From JALZHR01 sp036388635 (GTDB taxonomy: Bacteria > Acidobacteriota > Blastocatellia > Pyrinomonadales > Pyrinomonadaceae), in the NCBI GenBank assembly GCA_036388635.1, contig DASVRL010000461.1, positions 1 to 26,345 of the forward strand: 26,345 nucleotides of DNA. The letters run 5' to 3'. How positions within the stretch are numbered: position 1 is the stretch's first letter; every line of letters begins with the position of its first letter. The notes under the pieces were generated by a model that was not told where the DNA came from, searched no databases, and saw only the letters and a list, made by a program, of their open reading frames with translations. Shown here in pieces: positions 1 to 8,476 of this stretch. The position numbers were made by a program, and so were the translations under genes.

Positions 1-420
1 CTGCAAACGACGGCGCTGGTCAACGAAGCCTATATGCGCCTGATTGACTGGAAAACGGCGAAATGGGAAAACCGGGCGCATTTTTTCGGCGTCTCGGCGC
101 AGCTGATGCGGCGGATTCTGGTGGATTTTGCGCGCAGTCGCCCGAAAGTCAGAGACGAAGTCGTGCATCACGTCTCGCTCGAAGAAGCGTTTGTCGTATC
201 CGCCGAAAAGGACGCGGATCTGGTGGCACTGGACGAAGCTTTAAACGAGCTGGCAAAATTCGACGAGCGCAAAGCGAAGATCGTCGAGCTGAAATTTTTC
301 GGCGGATTGAGCGTCGAAGAAACGGCGGAAGTTTTGCAGGTGGCGCCGATAACCGTTATGCGCGAATGGCAGAAAGCGAAAGCGTGGCTTTATCGTGAGC
401 TAAGCAAAGAAGAAAAGTGA
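1..420 (+). CDS. ECF-type RNA polymerase sigma factor, 5' truncated by the window edge
   Basis: The reading frame is open from base 1, so the gene begins upstream; 139 residues are visible. It opens with LQTTALVNEAYMRLIDW, which resembles conserved region 2 of the ECF-like sigma factors common in Acidobacteria and Planctomycetes. The C-terminal half (FDERKAKIVELKFFGGLSVEETAEVLQ, written here in two parts: FDERKAKIVELKFF and GGLSVEETAEVLQ) is a region 4 helix-turn-helix that reads the -35 element. A kinase gene follows on the same strand; sigma factor plus kinase pairs of this kind are common in Acidobacteria, which suggests shared signalling. The TGA stop (418-420) lies inside the left arm of an inverted repeat, so the end of the gene appears to be supplied by that element. 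The family call is firm; the regulon is unknown. Confidence 0.85.
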   Translation: MQTTALVNEAYMRLIDWKTAKWENRAHFFGVSAQLMRRILVDFARSRPKVRDEVVHHVSLEEAFVVSAEKDADLVALDEALNELAKFDERKAKIVELKFFGGLSVEETAEVLQVAPITVMREWQKAKAWLYRELSKEEK

Positions 421-518
421 TGGGCAAGGAAGCGATAGGCGATAAGGCGATTGATTATTGATTGCGAACTCATTTAGGTTTAATCTTCCTTATCAGCTAT
501 CACTTTTCACCCATCACT
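416..518. repeat. Inverted heptad-repeat hairpin between sigma factor and kinase
   Basis: The arms are 416-447 and 488-518. The reverse complement of the right arm matches the left arm at about 24 of 31 positions with one gap. The right arm, read on the minus strand, is four consecutive 7-mers: GTGATGG, GTGAAAA, GTGATAG, CTGATAA. The left arm has the same words with one extra base. The loop is about 40 nt and AT-rich. The kinase start codon lies 8 bp after the right arm. It may act as a partial terminator or an RNA stem, but there is no U-tract. The architecture matches the arms around the four-helix-bundle element at 12757-13189. Confidence 0.6.
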
Positions 519-526
519 CATTATTT

Positions 527-3442
527 ATGAATCCCGACCGCTGGAAACAAATCGACGAGCTTTTCGACGCCGTTCTCGACGTTCCCGAAACGGAGCAGGA
601 AAAATTTCTGTCCGAAAGATGCAGCGGCGACGATGAATTGCAGCGCGAAATCCTGAGCCTGCTCAACGCGCAGAAAGAAAGCGAAAAAAACTTTCTGCAA
701 AAATCGGCAATGAACATCGCCGCCCAAAATCTCGCCGCAGACCAGACGATTCATTTCGACACGCACCTTCTCAATAAAAACATCGGCACTTACAAAATCG
801 AAAAACTGCTCGGCGCCGGCGGCATGGGCGAAGTTTATCTGGCTGACGACGCCAAGCTGCGGCGAAAAGTCGCGCTGAAAATTCTGCCTTCCGAATATAA
901 TACGAGCGACGAAAGGGTCAAGCGTTTCGAACTCGAAGCCCGCGCCGTTTCCGCCTTAAATCATCCGAACATCGTGACGATTTACGATGTCGGAAGCTTT
1001 GAGGGAACCAATTACATCGCGACCGAGCTGGTCGAGGGCAGAACGCTGCGCGAGCTAATCGGCAGCAATTTAAAATTGAAAGAGATTCTCGCCATTATCA
1101 TCCAAGCCTGCGACGCGCTCGCCGCCGCGCACAGTGCCGGAGTCACTCATCGCGACATCAAGCCGGAAAATATAATGCTGCGCCCGGACGGTTATGTAAA
1201 AATTCTCGATTTCGGTCTGGCGAAACTGAGCGAGATTGATTTGCACACGCTGCGAAACTTTGCCCAGACCGCGAAAGGCGTGATTATCGGCACGCCCGCC
1301 TATATGTCGCCCGAACAGGTGAGCGACGAAAACGTCGACCACCGCACCGATTTGTGGAGCATCGCCGTCGTTTTGTATGAATTATTAACCGGCGTCAATC
1401 CTTTTAAAAAAGAAAATCGGCAGGCGACCTTTCAGGCGATTCTGTCGAGCGATCCGCCGCCGCCCAGCTCGCTGAACCCGGAAATCTCCCCCGAATTAGA
1501 CCGCATTTTGATAAAAGCTCTGGAAAAGGACGCTGATTTGAGTTACCAGACGGCTTCGGATTTGCGCGCCGATTTAAAACGTCTCAAACGCGAGGTCGAT
1601 TCGTCGCCGTCGTGGAGCGTCAGAAGCGCGGAAGCCGACACGCAGCGCCGCCGGAAAAACGCCGACACGCGAAAAAATTATCTGGTTTATGTTCTCGGCG
1701 CGCTCGTTTTGACGGCAATCGGCATCGGCGTCTGGTTTTTCGTGAAAAATTCCAACGCGCCGCAAAACCGCGTCGCCGGCGAATGGTCAAACGCCAGACA
1801 CGCGCAGATTACCGATTCGCCCTGGGTCGAAGGTTATCCGAGCCTCTCGCCGGACGGAAAAAACATCATTTTCGCCAGCGAAACCAGCGGCGACAGAAAC
1901 ATTTACCTGCAACGAGTCGGCGGAAAAAACCTGGTTAATTTGACGCCCAACTCCAAGGAAAGCGACACGATGCCCGCTTTTTCCGCCGACGGAAAATCTA
2001 TCGTGTTTCGTTCCGAGCGCAGTCCGAGCGGAATTTACGTGATGGAAGAAACCGGCGAAAACTCGCGCCGCATTTCCGACTCCGGTTTTCATCCGTCCTG
2101 GTCGCCGGACGGAAAAAAAGTCGTTGTCAGCGACAAAGCCGCAGCGATTCACACGGTTCACACCGTGCCGAACAGCACGCTCTGGACAATTGACGTAGCG
2201 ACGGGAAACAAGCAGCAGATTGAAACCAAAGGCGACGCGATTATGCCGAACTGGTCGCCGAACGGCGACCGCATCGCATTCTGGTTTGTCGCCAACGGCA
2301 AGCTCGGCGAGATTGCCACGATTCCGGCGGCGGGCGGCGAGCCGGTCGTCATCGCCTCCGACGAGGCTTCGGACTGGAATCCGGTCTGGTCGCCCGACGG
2401 AAAATACCTGTATTTCGCCAGCGACCGGCTCGGCAATATGAGCCTCTGGCGCGTGGCGATTGACGAAAAAACGGGCGTCGCCCAGGGCGCGCCGGAATCC
2501 GTCCAGACGCCTTCCAAATATTGCCGTCACATAACTTTTTCGCGCGACGGCAAAACGCTCGGCTATATTCGCTATGAAAGTCAATCTAATCTGCAATCGA
2601 TTCCGTTCGACCCGAAAATCCTGAAAACGACCGGCGAGGTAACCTGGATAACGCGCGGCGACAAGGAAATCGGCAACCCCGACTTAGCGCCGAACGGCGA
2701 GCAATTCGTCGTTCGCCAGCCGACGCGCACGCAGGAAGACCTCGTGGTTTTCGATAAAAACGGCGGCAACTGGCGCAGTCTGATGAATGATAAATTTCGC
2801 GAGAGAATTCCGCGCTGGTCGCCCGACGGCTCGCAGATCGCGTTTTATACAGACCGCAGCGGAAAATATCAAATCTGGACGATAAATCCGGACGGCTCGA
2901 ATCTGCGCCAGATTACTTTTACGGAAAAAATGGGCGCCAATGCGCCGGTTTACTCGCCTGACGGTTTGCGAATGGCTTACACCGAACTCGAAATCAACTC
3001 GCAATCTTCTTTTTTACTGGATTTGACCAAGCCCTGGGATCAGCAAACGCCGCAGCCGCTGCCGCAGATGGCAAACAGTAAATCTTTTTCCGTGCGCGAC
3101 TGGTCGAGTGATGGCAAGAAATTGCTGCTTATTTATTTCGAACCGGACGGCGACGAATACGGCGTCGGCGTTTTCAATCTGGAAACCGGCGCTTACGAAA
3201 AAATGACCGAAAGCGGCTCGATACCGTTCTGGCTCAACGACAACCGCCATTTTATTTACACCGACCGCAACGCGATTTTTCTGTGCGACACGCAGACCAA
3301 AAAAATAACCGAGCTTTACAAGCCTTTCGCCTACGAATTGCAGCACGCCAACATTTCGCCCGACAACAAAACGATTTTCTTCCGCTATCTGCAGGTTGAC
3401 GCCGACGTCTGGCTGATTGACGCTTCGACCCAGGAGCAATAG
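527..3442 (+). CDS. Transmembrane serine/threonine protein kinase with C-terminal PD40/TolB-like propeller
   Basis: This is a 971-residue sensor-type kinase. The ATG at 527 is chosen because MNPDRWKQIDELFDAVLD is a typical N-terminus of acidobacterial kinases of this class; an upstream in-frame TTG (458) would add 23 residues read out of a hairpin repeat. The kinase domain spans about 87-355: glycine loop GAGGMGEV (97-103), catalytic Lys118 (VALK), HRD 208-210, DFG 228-230 and GTPAYMSPEQ. All key residues are present, so activity is expected. A single membrane segment lies at about 384-407. Residues 420-971 carry repeated WSPDGK/FSPDG/YSPDG motifs typical of PD40 beta-propeller blades and should lie outside the membrane. 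Its targets are unknown; it may act with the upstream sigma factor. No clear Shine-Dalgarno is seen. Confidence 0.9.
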   Translation: MNPDRWKQIDELFDAVLDVPETEQEKFLSERCSGDDELQREILSLLNAQKESEKNFLQKSAMNIAAQNLAADQTIHFDTHLLNKNIGTYKIEKLLGAGGMGEVYLADDAKLRRKVALKILPSEYNTSDERVKRFELEARAVSALNHPNIVTIYDVGSFEGTNYIATELVEGRTLRELIGSNLKLKEILAIIIQACDALAAAHSAGVTHRDIKPENIMLRPDGYVKILDFGLAKLSEIDLHTLRNFAQTAKGVIIGTPAYMSPEQVSDENVDHRTDLWSIAVVLYELLTGVNPFKKENRQATFQAILSSDPPPPSSLNPEISPELDRILIKALEKDADLSYQTASDLRADLKRLKREVDSSPSWSVRSAEADTQRRRKNADTRKNYLVYVLGALVLTAIGIGVWFFVKNSNAPQNRVAGEWSNARHAQITDSPWVEGYPSLSPDGKNIIFASETSGDRNIYLQRVGGKNLVNLTPNSKESDTMPAFSADGKSIVFRSERSPSGIYVMEETGENSRRISDSGFHPSWSPDGKKVVVSDKAAAIHTVHTVPNSTLWTIDVATGNKQQIETKGDAIMPNWSPNGDRIAFWFVANGKLGEIATIPAAGGEPVVIASDEASDWNPVWSPDGKYLYFASDRLGNMSLWRVAIDEKTGVAQGAPESVQTPSKYCRHITFSRDGKTLGYIRYESQSNLQSIPFDPKILKTTGEVTWITRGDKEIGNPDLAPNGEQFVVRQPTRTQEDLVVFDKNGGNWRSLMNDKFRERIPRWSPDGSQIAFYTDRSGKYQIWTINPDGSNLRQITFTEKMGANAPVYSPDGLRMAYTELEINSQSSFLLDLTKPWDQQTPQPLPQMANSKSFSVRDWSSDGKKLLLIYFEPDGDEYGVGVFNLETGAYEKMTESGSIPFWLNDNRHFIYTDRNAIFLCDTQTKKITELYKPFAYELQHANISPDNKTIFFRYLQVDADVWLIDASTQEQ

Positions 3443-3482
3443 ATTTCGGGAACTTTTTCGCGAAAAATTTGTCTAACTTATC

Positions 3483-3974
3483 GTGAAATTACTAAAAACA
3501 TTTCTGATTGTTTGGGTCTTGACGCCCGGCGTTTTTGCCATGAATATGGATAGTTTCGTCTGCTCAAAAGCAAACGAAACTGGAGTCCGCGAGCATTTTG
3601 AAAAATCCGGCGAGCGGCAAAAACTCATTGCCGAATGCGAGGAAAAAACCGAACCAAACCGGATTAAAGAATCCGGGGCTCCTTCGGTGAAGATTTCCGG
3701 CGACTGTGAATGGTCGAACGACGGTTGTCCGGTCAGATTGATTAAACCGACGTTTCCCACATTAGCCAAAGCTTTAAAAATATACGGGCAGGTTCCGGTC
3801 AGAGCAATTATCGACGAAACAGGAAAAGTAATTTTCGCGCGCGTTTTAGGTGGACATCCCTTATTTAGACTTCCGGCGCGCAAAGCAGCGTGTCAATCAT
3901 TTTTTTATCCGAGAGCCGTCTGCGGTCAAAAAATCGCGCAGAGCCGAATTATTGTTTATAATTTCGTAAAATAG
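3483..3974 (+). CDS. Secreted protein with TonB C-terminal-like domain
   Basis: This 163-residue protein uses a GTG start. Residues 1-19 (MKLLKTFLIVWVLTPGVFA) are a signal peptide. The C-terminal part, from about residue 80, fits the TonB C-terminal fold: a pattern like KPTFPTLAKALKIYGQVPV, then an IDETGKV turn, then ARVLGGHPLFRLPA and a final RIIVYNF strand. There is no membrane anchor with a proline-rich spacer, so it is not a classical energy transducer. Free-standing TonB_C proteins are frequent in Acidobacteria and probably act in periplasmic protein contacts. Six cysteines (27, 51, 79, 86, 145 and 152, approximate) could form disulfides. It begins 40 bp after the kinase. No strong ribosome binding site is seen, so the start is moderately certain. 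Confidence 0.65.
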   Translation: MKLLKTFLIVWVLTPGVFAMNMDSFVCSKANETGVREHFEKSGERQKLIAECEEKTEPNRIKESGAPSVKISGDCEWSNDGCPVRLIKPTFPTLAKALKIYGQVPVRAIIDETGKVIFARVLGGHPLFRLPARKAACQSFFYPRAVCGQKIAQSRIIVYNFVK

Positions 3975-3990
3975 TGTTATCATTTCGTCT

Positions 3991-4065
3991 ATGTTTTTGC
4001 TTCAAACAATCAAAGACCTGCTCAAACAGCTCGGCGTCGCGCCAAAAGAATCCTGTCGTTCGTAA
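3991..4065 (+). CDS. Possible 24-residue small ORF upstream of cysS
   Basis: ATG to TAA gives MFLLQTIKDLLKQLGV followed by APKESCRS. The composition is protein-like (an amphipathic helix followed by a short polar tail). It has no visible Shine-Dalgarno sequence. It ends with a single cysteine codon five codons before the stop (Cys-Arg-Ser-stop), and a hairpin (4107-4130) and then cysS follow. It could be a leader peptide, a gene remnant or chance. Treat as tentative. Confidence 0.2.
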   Translation: MFLLQTIKDLLKQLGVAPKESCRS

Positions 4066-4106
4066 AGTGAATTCCCTTTTAACCAGCGCTTAATTTGTTT
4101 TGATTT

Positions 4107-4130
4107 CGGATTTTTTGGAAAGAAAATCCG
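4107..4130 (+). other. Perfect 8-bp inverted repeat between small ORF and cysS
   Basis: CGGATTTT (4107-4114) pairs with AAAATCCG (4123-4130) across an 8-nt loop. No U-tract follows on the plus strand, so a classical terminator is unlikely. It could end the upstream transcript or form a leader stem for cysS. Confidence 0.3.
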
Positions 4131-4181
4131 GTTTCAAGTCGTTTTCATTTATGATAATGTTTCACATCGAATTTTAAATAT

Positions 4182-5582
4182 ATGCTTAGATTTCATAACA
4201 ACTTAACGGGACAAATCGAGGAATTCGAACCTATCAGCGGCAACGAAGTAAAGATGTACATCTGCGGTCCGACCGTTTGGAATTTCGCGCACATCGGCAA
4301 TTTTCGCTCGTTCACTTTCGGCGACGTTTTGCGGCGTTATCTGAAATATAAAGGTTATCAATTAACGCACGTGATGAATCTGACGGACGTCGACGACCGC
4401 ATTATCAGCGAATCGAAAACAGCCGGAATGACGATTGACGAATTCGTCCAGCCCTATATCGAAGCTTTCTGGGAAGACGCCGACGCGCTCGGGCTTGAGC
4501 GACCGGAAATGGCGCCGCGCGCAACGCATCACATCAAAGAGATGATCGAGATTATCCAGAAACTTCTGGATAACGGGCACGCATACGAGGCGGGCGGCTC
4601 GATTTATTACCGCATTTCCGCGTTTCCCGAATACGGCAAGCTCTCGAAAATAAATTTTGAGGGAAATATTGCCGGCGGCGGCGGGCGCGTCGATACCGAC
4701 AAATACGACAAGGAAAACGCGCAGGATTTCGCGCTCTGGAAATTTGTCGGCGAAGACGAGCAGGCTGGCTGGGACGCGTCTTTCGGTCGCGGTCGTCCCG
4801 GCTGGCACATCGAATGCTCGGCGATGTCGATAAAATATCTGGGCGAGACGTTCGACATTCACGCGGGCGGAATGGATTTGCAGTTTCCGCATCACGAAAA
4901 CGAAATCGCGCAAACGGAAGGCGCGACCGGCAAACAGTTTGCGAATTACTGGATGCACGGCGAATTTCTGAAAATCGACGACATCACGATGTCGAAATCG
5001 AAAGGAAATTTCTTTACTTTCCGCGATTTGCAGGAACAGGGCTATTCGCCGTTGGCGATTCGATATTTGCTGCTTTCGATTCCCTATCGTCATCAATTGA
5101 ATTTTACTTTTGAAGGCTTGCAGGGCGCGGAAAGCACGGTTAAACGCTTACAGGATTTTCGCCGCCGCGTTAAAGAAACACGCGCCGAAACCGGCTTGAA
5201 CGCGGAGGTAGAGCGTTTTGTGCTGGACGCCGTGCGCGATTTTGAAGCGGCGATGGATGACGATTTGAACACTTCGCAGGCGTTGGCGGCGATTCACAAT
5301 TTCGTCCGCGAAGCGAACACGGCGCTGGCTGGCGACGCTCTGCGCGAGGACGATAAAAATCTGATTCTCGACGCGATTGAAAAATTCGATGCGGTTCTCG
5401 GAATTTTCGGTAAGGAAGTAGAAGAAATGCTCGACGCCGAAATCGAAGCCTTAATCGAAGAACGTCAGGAAGCCAGACGAAATCGAAACTTCGCCCGCTC
5501 GGACGAAATCCGCGATTTACTCGGCGAAAAAGGAATCGTTCTGGAGGACACGAAAGACGGCGTCAGATGGAAGCGAAAATAA
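4182..5582 (+). CDS. cysS: Cysteinyl-tRNA synthetase
   Basis: This is a 466-residue class I aminoacyl-tRNA synthetase that charges tRNA-Cys in the cytoplasm; length is normal for bacterial CysS. The ATP-binding HIGH motif appears as FAHIGNFRS (H37-N40). The zinc site that selects cysteine is visible as Cys28 (YICGPTVW), Cys212 (GWHIECSAMS), His237/238 and Glu241 (FPHHENEIAQ). The second signature reads TMSKSKGN (269-276), with Thr in place of the usual first Lys of KMSKS; the catalytic second Lys is kept. The C-terminal helical part (about 320-466) is the tRNA-binding DALR-type region. The last 16 bp overlap the next gene, so the two are probably co-translated. Confidence 0.97.
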   Translation: MLRFHNNLTGQIEEFEPISGNEVKMYICGPTVWNFAHIGNFRSFTFGDVLRRYLKYKGYQLTHVMNLTDVDDRIISESKTAGMTIDEFVQPYIEAFWEDADALGLERPEMAPRATHHIKEMIEIIQKLLDNGHAYEAGGSIYYRISAFPEYGKLSKINFEGNIAGGGGRVDTDKYDKENAQDFALWKFVGEDEQAGWDASFGRGRPGWHIECSAMSIKYLGETFDIHAGGMDLQFPHHENEIAQTEGATGKQFANYWMHGEFLKIDDITMSKSKGNFFTFRDLQEQGYSPLAIRYLLLSIPYRHQLNFTFEGLQGAESTVKRLQDFRRRVKETRAETGLNAEVERFVLDAVRDFEAAMDDDLNTSQALAAIHNFVREANTALAGDALREDDKNLILDAIEKFDAVLGIFGKEVEEMLDAEIEALIEERQEARRNRNFARSDEIRDLLGEKGIVLEDTKDGVRWKRK

Positions 5583-6508
5583 GCAAATCTGAAAGAATGG
5601 CGGGCGCAATTGTCGGTTTGCTGATCGGCGACGCGCTCGGCGTTCCTTACGAATTTCACAGCCGCCAATCAATTCCTTGTTTTGATGAAATCGAGTTTGA
5701 GCCGCCCGCCTGGTTTCGGCGCTCGCACGCGGGCGTGCCTTCGGGGACGTGGTCGGACGACGGCGCGCAGGCTTTGATTTTATTAAACACGCTGCTGGAA
5801 TGCGGAAAGTTTGATGCCGGATATTTTGCTCGAGGCTTGGTCGATTGGTATGACGCGGGTTTTATGGCAGTTGACGGAAAAGTTTTCGATGTCGGAATTC
5901 AGACGGCAAATTCGATTCAGGCATTAAAGCGCGGCGCGGAGCCGCTTCTGGCAGGCGGAACCGGCGAGTATTCAAACGGCAACGGTTCGCTGATGCGGGT
6001 TCTGCCGCTGGCGGTCTGGCATAGCGGCTCGGATTCGAAATTGATTGCCGACGCTTTCGACCAATCCGCCGTGACGCACGGGCACTTGCGCGCAAACCTC
6101 TGCTGCGCCTTGTATTGCCTTTGGGCGCGGCGTATTTTGCAAAGCGACGAAGACCCCTGGAATTCGGCGATTAAAACGCTTGAAGAGATTTTTCCCGAAG
6201 GCACGATTGAAAATACGGAATTCGAAACGCGCATCTGCCCGAAAGATTCCATTTACGAGACAAACGGAAGCGGTTATGTCGTCGATAGTCTGCGTTCGGC
6301 GCGTTGGGCGTGCGGCAACAAAACTTTTGAGGAAACCGTCAAAGCGGCGATTTCGCTCGGAAACGACACCGATACGACCGCTTGTATCGCCGGCGGAATA
6401 GCCGGTTTAAAATTTGGCTTGGGCGCAATTCCCGAACGCTGGCGCACGAAGCTGCGCGGCAAAGAAATTTATCAGCCTTTACTGGAGAAATTACTGGCTG
6501 GGCTTTAA
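5567..6508 (+). CDS. ADP-ribosylglycohydrolase family protein
   Basis: This is a 313-residue protein of the ARH/DraG-type fold, which hydrolyses ADP-ribose from proteins or small molecules using two metal ions. Visible signatures are GDALGVPYEF (21-30), TWSDDGAQAL (61-70), NGNGSLMRVLPLAV (137-150) and GNDTDTTACIAGGIAG (265-280), the last carrying the acidic metal ligands Asp267 and Asp269. The usual T-D-D-T metal motif reads S-D-D-G here, so the first metal site is slightly altered. The ATG at 5567 lies inside cysS; GGAGG at 5543-5547 is too far upstream to be a good site, and ATG 5597 (residue 11) is an alternative start. It converges with the next gene with a 4-bp overlap. The natural substrate is not predictable. 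Confidence 0.85.
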   Translation: MEAKISKSERMAGAIVGLLIGDALGVPYEFHSRQSIPCFDEIEFEPPAWFRRSHAGVPSGTWSDDGAQALILLNTLLECGKFDAGYFARGLVDWYDAGFMAVDGKVFDVGIQTANSIQALKRGAEPLLAGGTGEYSNGNGSLMRVLPLAVWHSGSDSKLIADAFDQSAVTHGHLRANLCCALYCLWARRILQSDEDPWNSAIKTLEEIFPEGTIENTEFETRICPKDSIYETNGSGYVVDSLRSARWACGNKTFEETVKAAISLGNDTDTTACIAGGIAGLKFGLGAIPERWRTKLRGKEIYQPLLEKLLAGL

Positions 6509-8031
6509 TTTGTTTTCTTAACTTCAATCAAAAAAGCCTTTAAGCCCTGCGCTTCGAAAACTTTCGGCTCGCCCGTCGTATAGCCTTTTTGGATTAAATT
6601 TTTCAAGGGCGGCTGTGTCTCGTTCCAATTTTTAGCACGAAAGGCGATAAAAAATCTCTCGCCCGTAATGCCGTTTTCGTCGGCGATTTTCACTTTGTCA
6701 AAACCGCGCGGCAGAAAATATGCCTTGTCTTCGTTTAAGCCTTCGATTCCGTTGATTTTTACGACTTCAAAATTCGCGTCCGCCTCGCGCAGCGCGAACC
6801 AGAAATGATAAGCGATTAAATCTTCAAAAACGTAAATTTTCGCGTTCTTTTCCGCGCGCAAATCGAGCGCCAGATTTTCCCACGCGCACCAGATAAAATC
6901 GGGCTGCGGCTGGCGCGCCTGCAAAACGAACGCGCCGGCGAAAAGAAGAAAAATCAAGCCGAGCGCGGCAGTTCGTAATTTAATAATATTTATTTTGGAA
7001 AAGGCGATTGCCAGCAAAATCGCAAACGGCGCGAAAACGATAATCAGATGCCGCGTGCCCCAGATTGAATACGGCGCTATCCAACTGGCGACAAAAGCCG
7101 ATAAAAGCGGCGTCGCCGTAAAAATCGCCAGCAAAATCAGGTTTTGTCTGTCTTCGCGGCTCTCATTTTTCAAATTCGCCAGCCAGAAAACAAACGCGGC
7201 GATGCCGAGCAGAATAATCGGCAAGGTCAGAAACAAAATCGCCGGCGCGTCGAGGTTGCTTTGTTGAAAATAAATCGGCTCGAACAAATCATAAACGAAT
7301 TGCAAAATCGCCAGCAGATTCGGCTTCTTCATCCAGCCGATGTTCTGCCCGACGGCGGCTGCGGCGTTTATATTTGAAGCTTCCCAAAGGGCATAAATCC
7401 AGGGCGTGAAACTTAGAAAGGCGACGCCGGTCATCAATAAAATCCGCTTTAAATTTTCACGGCTGACAAAGGCGACGGCAATCACTTCCGAGAAAACGAC
7501 GAACCAGCCGAAATAATGCGTGTAAACCAGTAAAACATTAACGATTAATAAAAACGGAAAACCTTTTCCCGAATTTAGAAAGCGCACGAAAAGCCAGTAG
7601 GAAACGAGCGCGAAAAACATCAAAAGCGAATACATTCTGACTTCCTGCGCGTATTTGATGAGCGAGCCGTTGACGGCGAAAAAGGTTAAAGCCAGCGCCG
7701 CGACGCGAAGCCGAAGATTCAATTCGCGACAAAGTAAAATAAAAGGAATGACGGCGAGAATCGAGAAAAAAACCGGAAAACATCTGACCCAGACGAGCGA
7801 CTCGCCGCCGATTGCCGTCCAGATTTTTAATAAAACGTAAAAAAGCGGCGGGTGAATCAAATCCTGCGCGACAAACCGGAAAAGACTCTGCCAGTCGTGC
7901 GCGGCGGCGTGCAGGCTGAAAATCTCGTCAAACCACAGGCACGAAGCCGTTAAATTCCAAAACCGCAAACCGATGTAAATCAGGCAAATCAAGCCGATAA
8001 TTATTAACCATTTCGTTTCCGGGTCTCTCAT
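6505..8031 (-). CDS. Multi-spanning GT-C (family 39-like) glycosyltransferase
   Basis: This 508-residue integral membrane protein has about 10-12 hydrophobic segments. After the first membrane helix comes LWFDEIFSLHAAAHD with Asp35-Glu36, the acidic motif of the first external loop in PMT/ArnT-like enzymes, then HPPLFYVLLKIW, a typical marker of the same family. GT-C enzymes move a sugar from a polyprenyl-phosphate donor to lipid or protein on the outer face of the inner membrane. The C-terminal ~110 residues are a soluble outside domain. The start codon lies 1 bp after the stop of the DUF1622 gene, so the two are tightly coupled. The family is likely; the sugar and acceptor are unknown. Confidence 0.8.
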   Translation of the reverse strand: MRDPETKWLIIIGLICLIYIGLRFWNLTASCLWFDEIFSLHAAAHDWQSLFRFVAQDLIHPPLFYVLLKIWTAIGGESLVWVRCFPVFFSILAVIPFILLCRELNLRLRVAALALTFFAVNGSLIKYAQEVRMYSLLMFFALVSYWLFVRFLNSGKGFPFLLIVNVLLVYTHYFGWFVVFSEVIAVAFVSRENLKRILLMTGVAFLSFTPWIYALWEASNINAAAAVGQNIGWMKKPNLLAILQFVYDLFEPIYFQQSNLDAPAILFLTLPIILLGIAAFVFWLANLKNESREDRQNLILLAIFTATPLLSAFVASWIAPYSIWGTRHLIIVFAPFAILLAIAFSKINIIKLRTAALGLIFLLFAGAFVLQARQPQPDFIWCAWENLALDLRAEKNAKIYVFEDLIAYHFWFALREADANFEVVKINGIEGLNEDKAYFLPRGFDKVKIADENGITGERFFIAFRAKNWNETQPPLKNLIQKGYTTGEPKVFEAQGLKAFLIEVKKTN

Positions 8032-8032
8032 T

Positions 8033-8461
8033 TTAAATTTTTACTTCGCCGGTTTCCGCCGATGTTGCGATTTGTTCCTCGCGTTTGCGCTCGTGTTCCA
8101 GCTCTCTGGTTAAAAAATAATTCAGCAGCGTGCGGATGGCGGCGATGGCGGCGAGCTTACCGATTTGCTCCCAGCTCGGCGCAATGGCGGTCGACAGAAT
8201 ATCCGCCCCGACCTGAAACTCCAAAGCCAGCGCCAGATATTTGCCCAGAGTCAGCCGGATGCGGTTGAAATTGCTCGTCTGCTCGTCTTTGAAATGCTTG
8301 ACGAATTGATAAACCGCCAGCACGACGCCGATGCAGATGATTATCGCTCCAATCGTTTCGACTCCGAGACGCAGCCATTGAACGGCTGAAACGACCGGCT
8401 GCTCGACCGTTTCAAACGTGTTTTTCTCGGCTAAGTTTCGGGCGAGTTCCTGAAAAAACAT
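8033..8461 (-). CDS. DUF1622 family membrane protein
   Basis: This 142-residue protein has hydrophobic segments at about 34-54, 80-95 and 98-118. The segment GVETIGAIIICIGVVLAVYQF followed by RIRLTLGKYLALALEFQVGADIL (shown in parts: RIRLTLGKYLALALEF, QVGADIL) and a final AAIAAIRTLLNYFL is the recognisable DUF1622 pattern. The charged tail (ELEHERKREEQ) should be cytoplasmic. Function is unknown for the family. It is immediately upstream of, and probably co-transcribed with, the glycosyltransferase. Confidence 0.8.
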   Translation of the reverse strand: MFFQELARNLAEKNTFETVEQPVVSAVQWLRLGVETIGAIIICIGVVLAVYQFVKHFKDEQTSNFNRIRLTLGKYLALALEFQVGADILSTAIAPSWEQIGKLAAIAAIRTLLNYFLTRELEHERKREEQIATSAETGEVKI

Positions 8462-8476
8462 TTTAAAATTCCGGCT

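Noticed and set aside
1787..2596. Antisense open frame of 269 codons opposite the kinase propeller
   Set aside because: It mirrors repeated SPDG codons and has no recognisable domain or ribosome binding site.
4362..5096. Antisense open frame of 244 codons opposite cysS
   Set aside because: Arg/Ala/Val-rich shadow of a certain gene.
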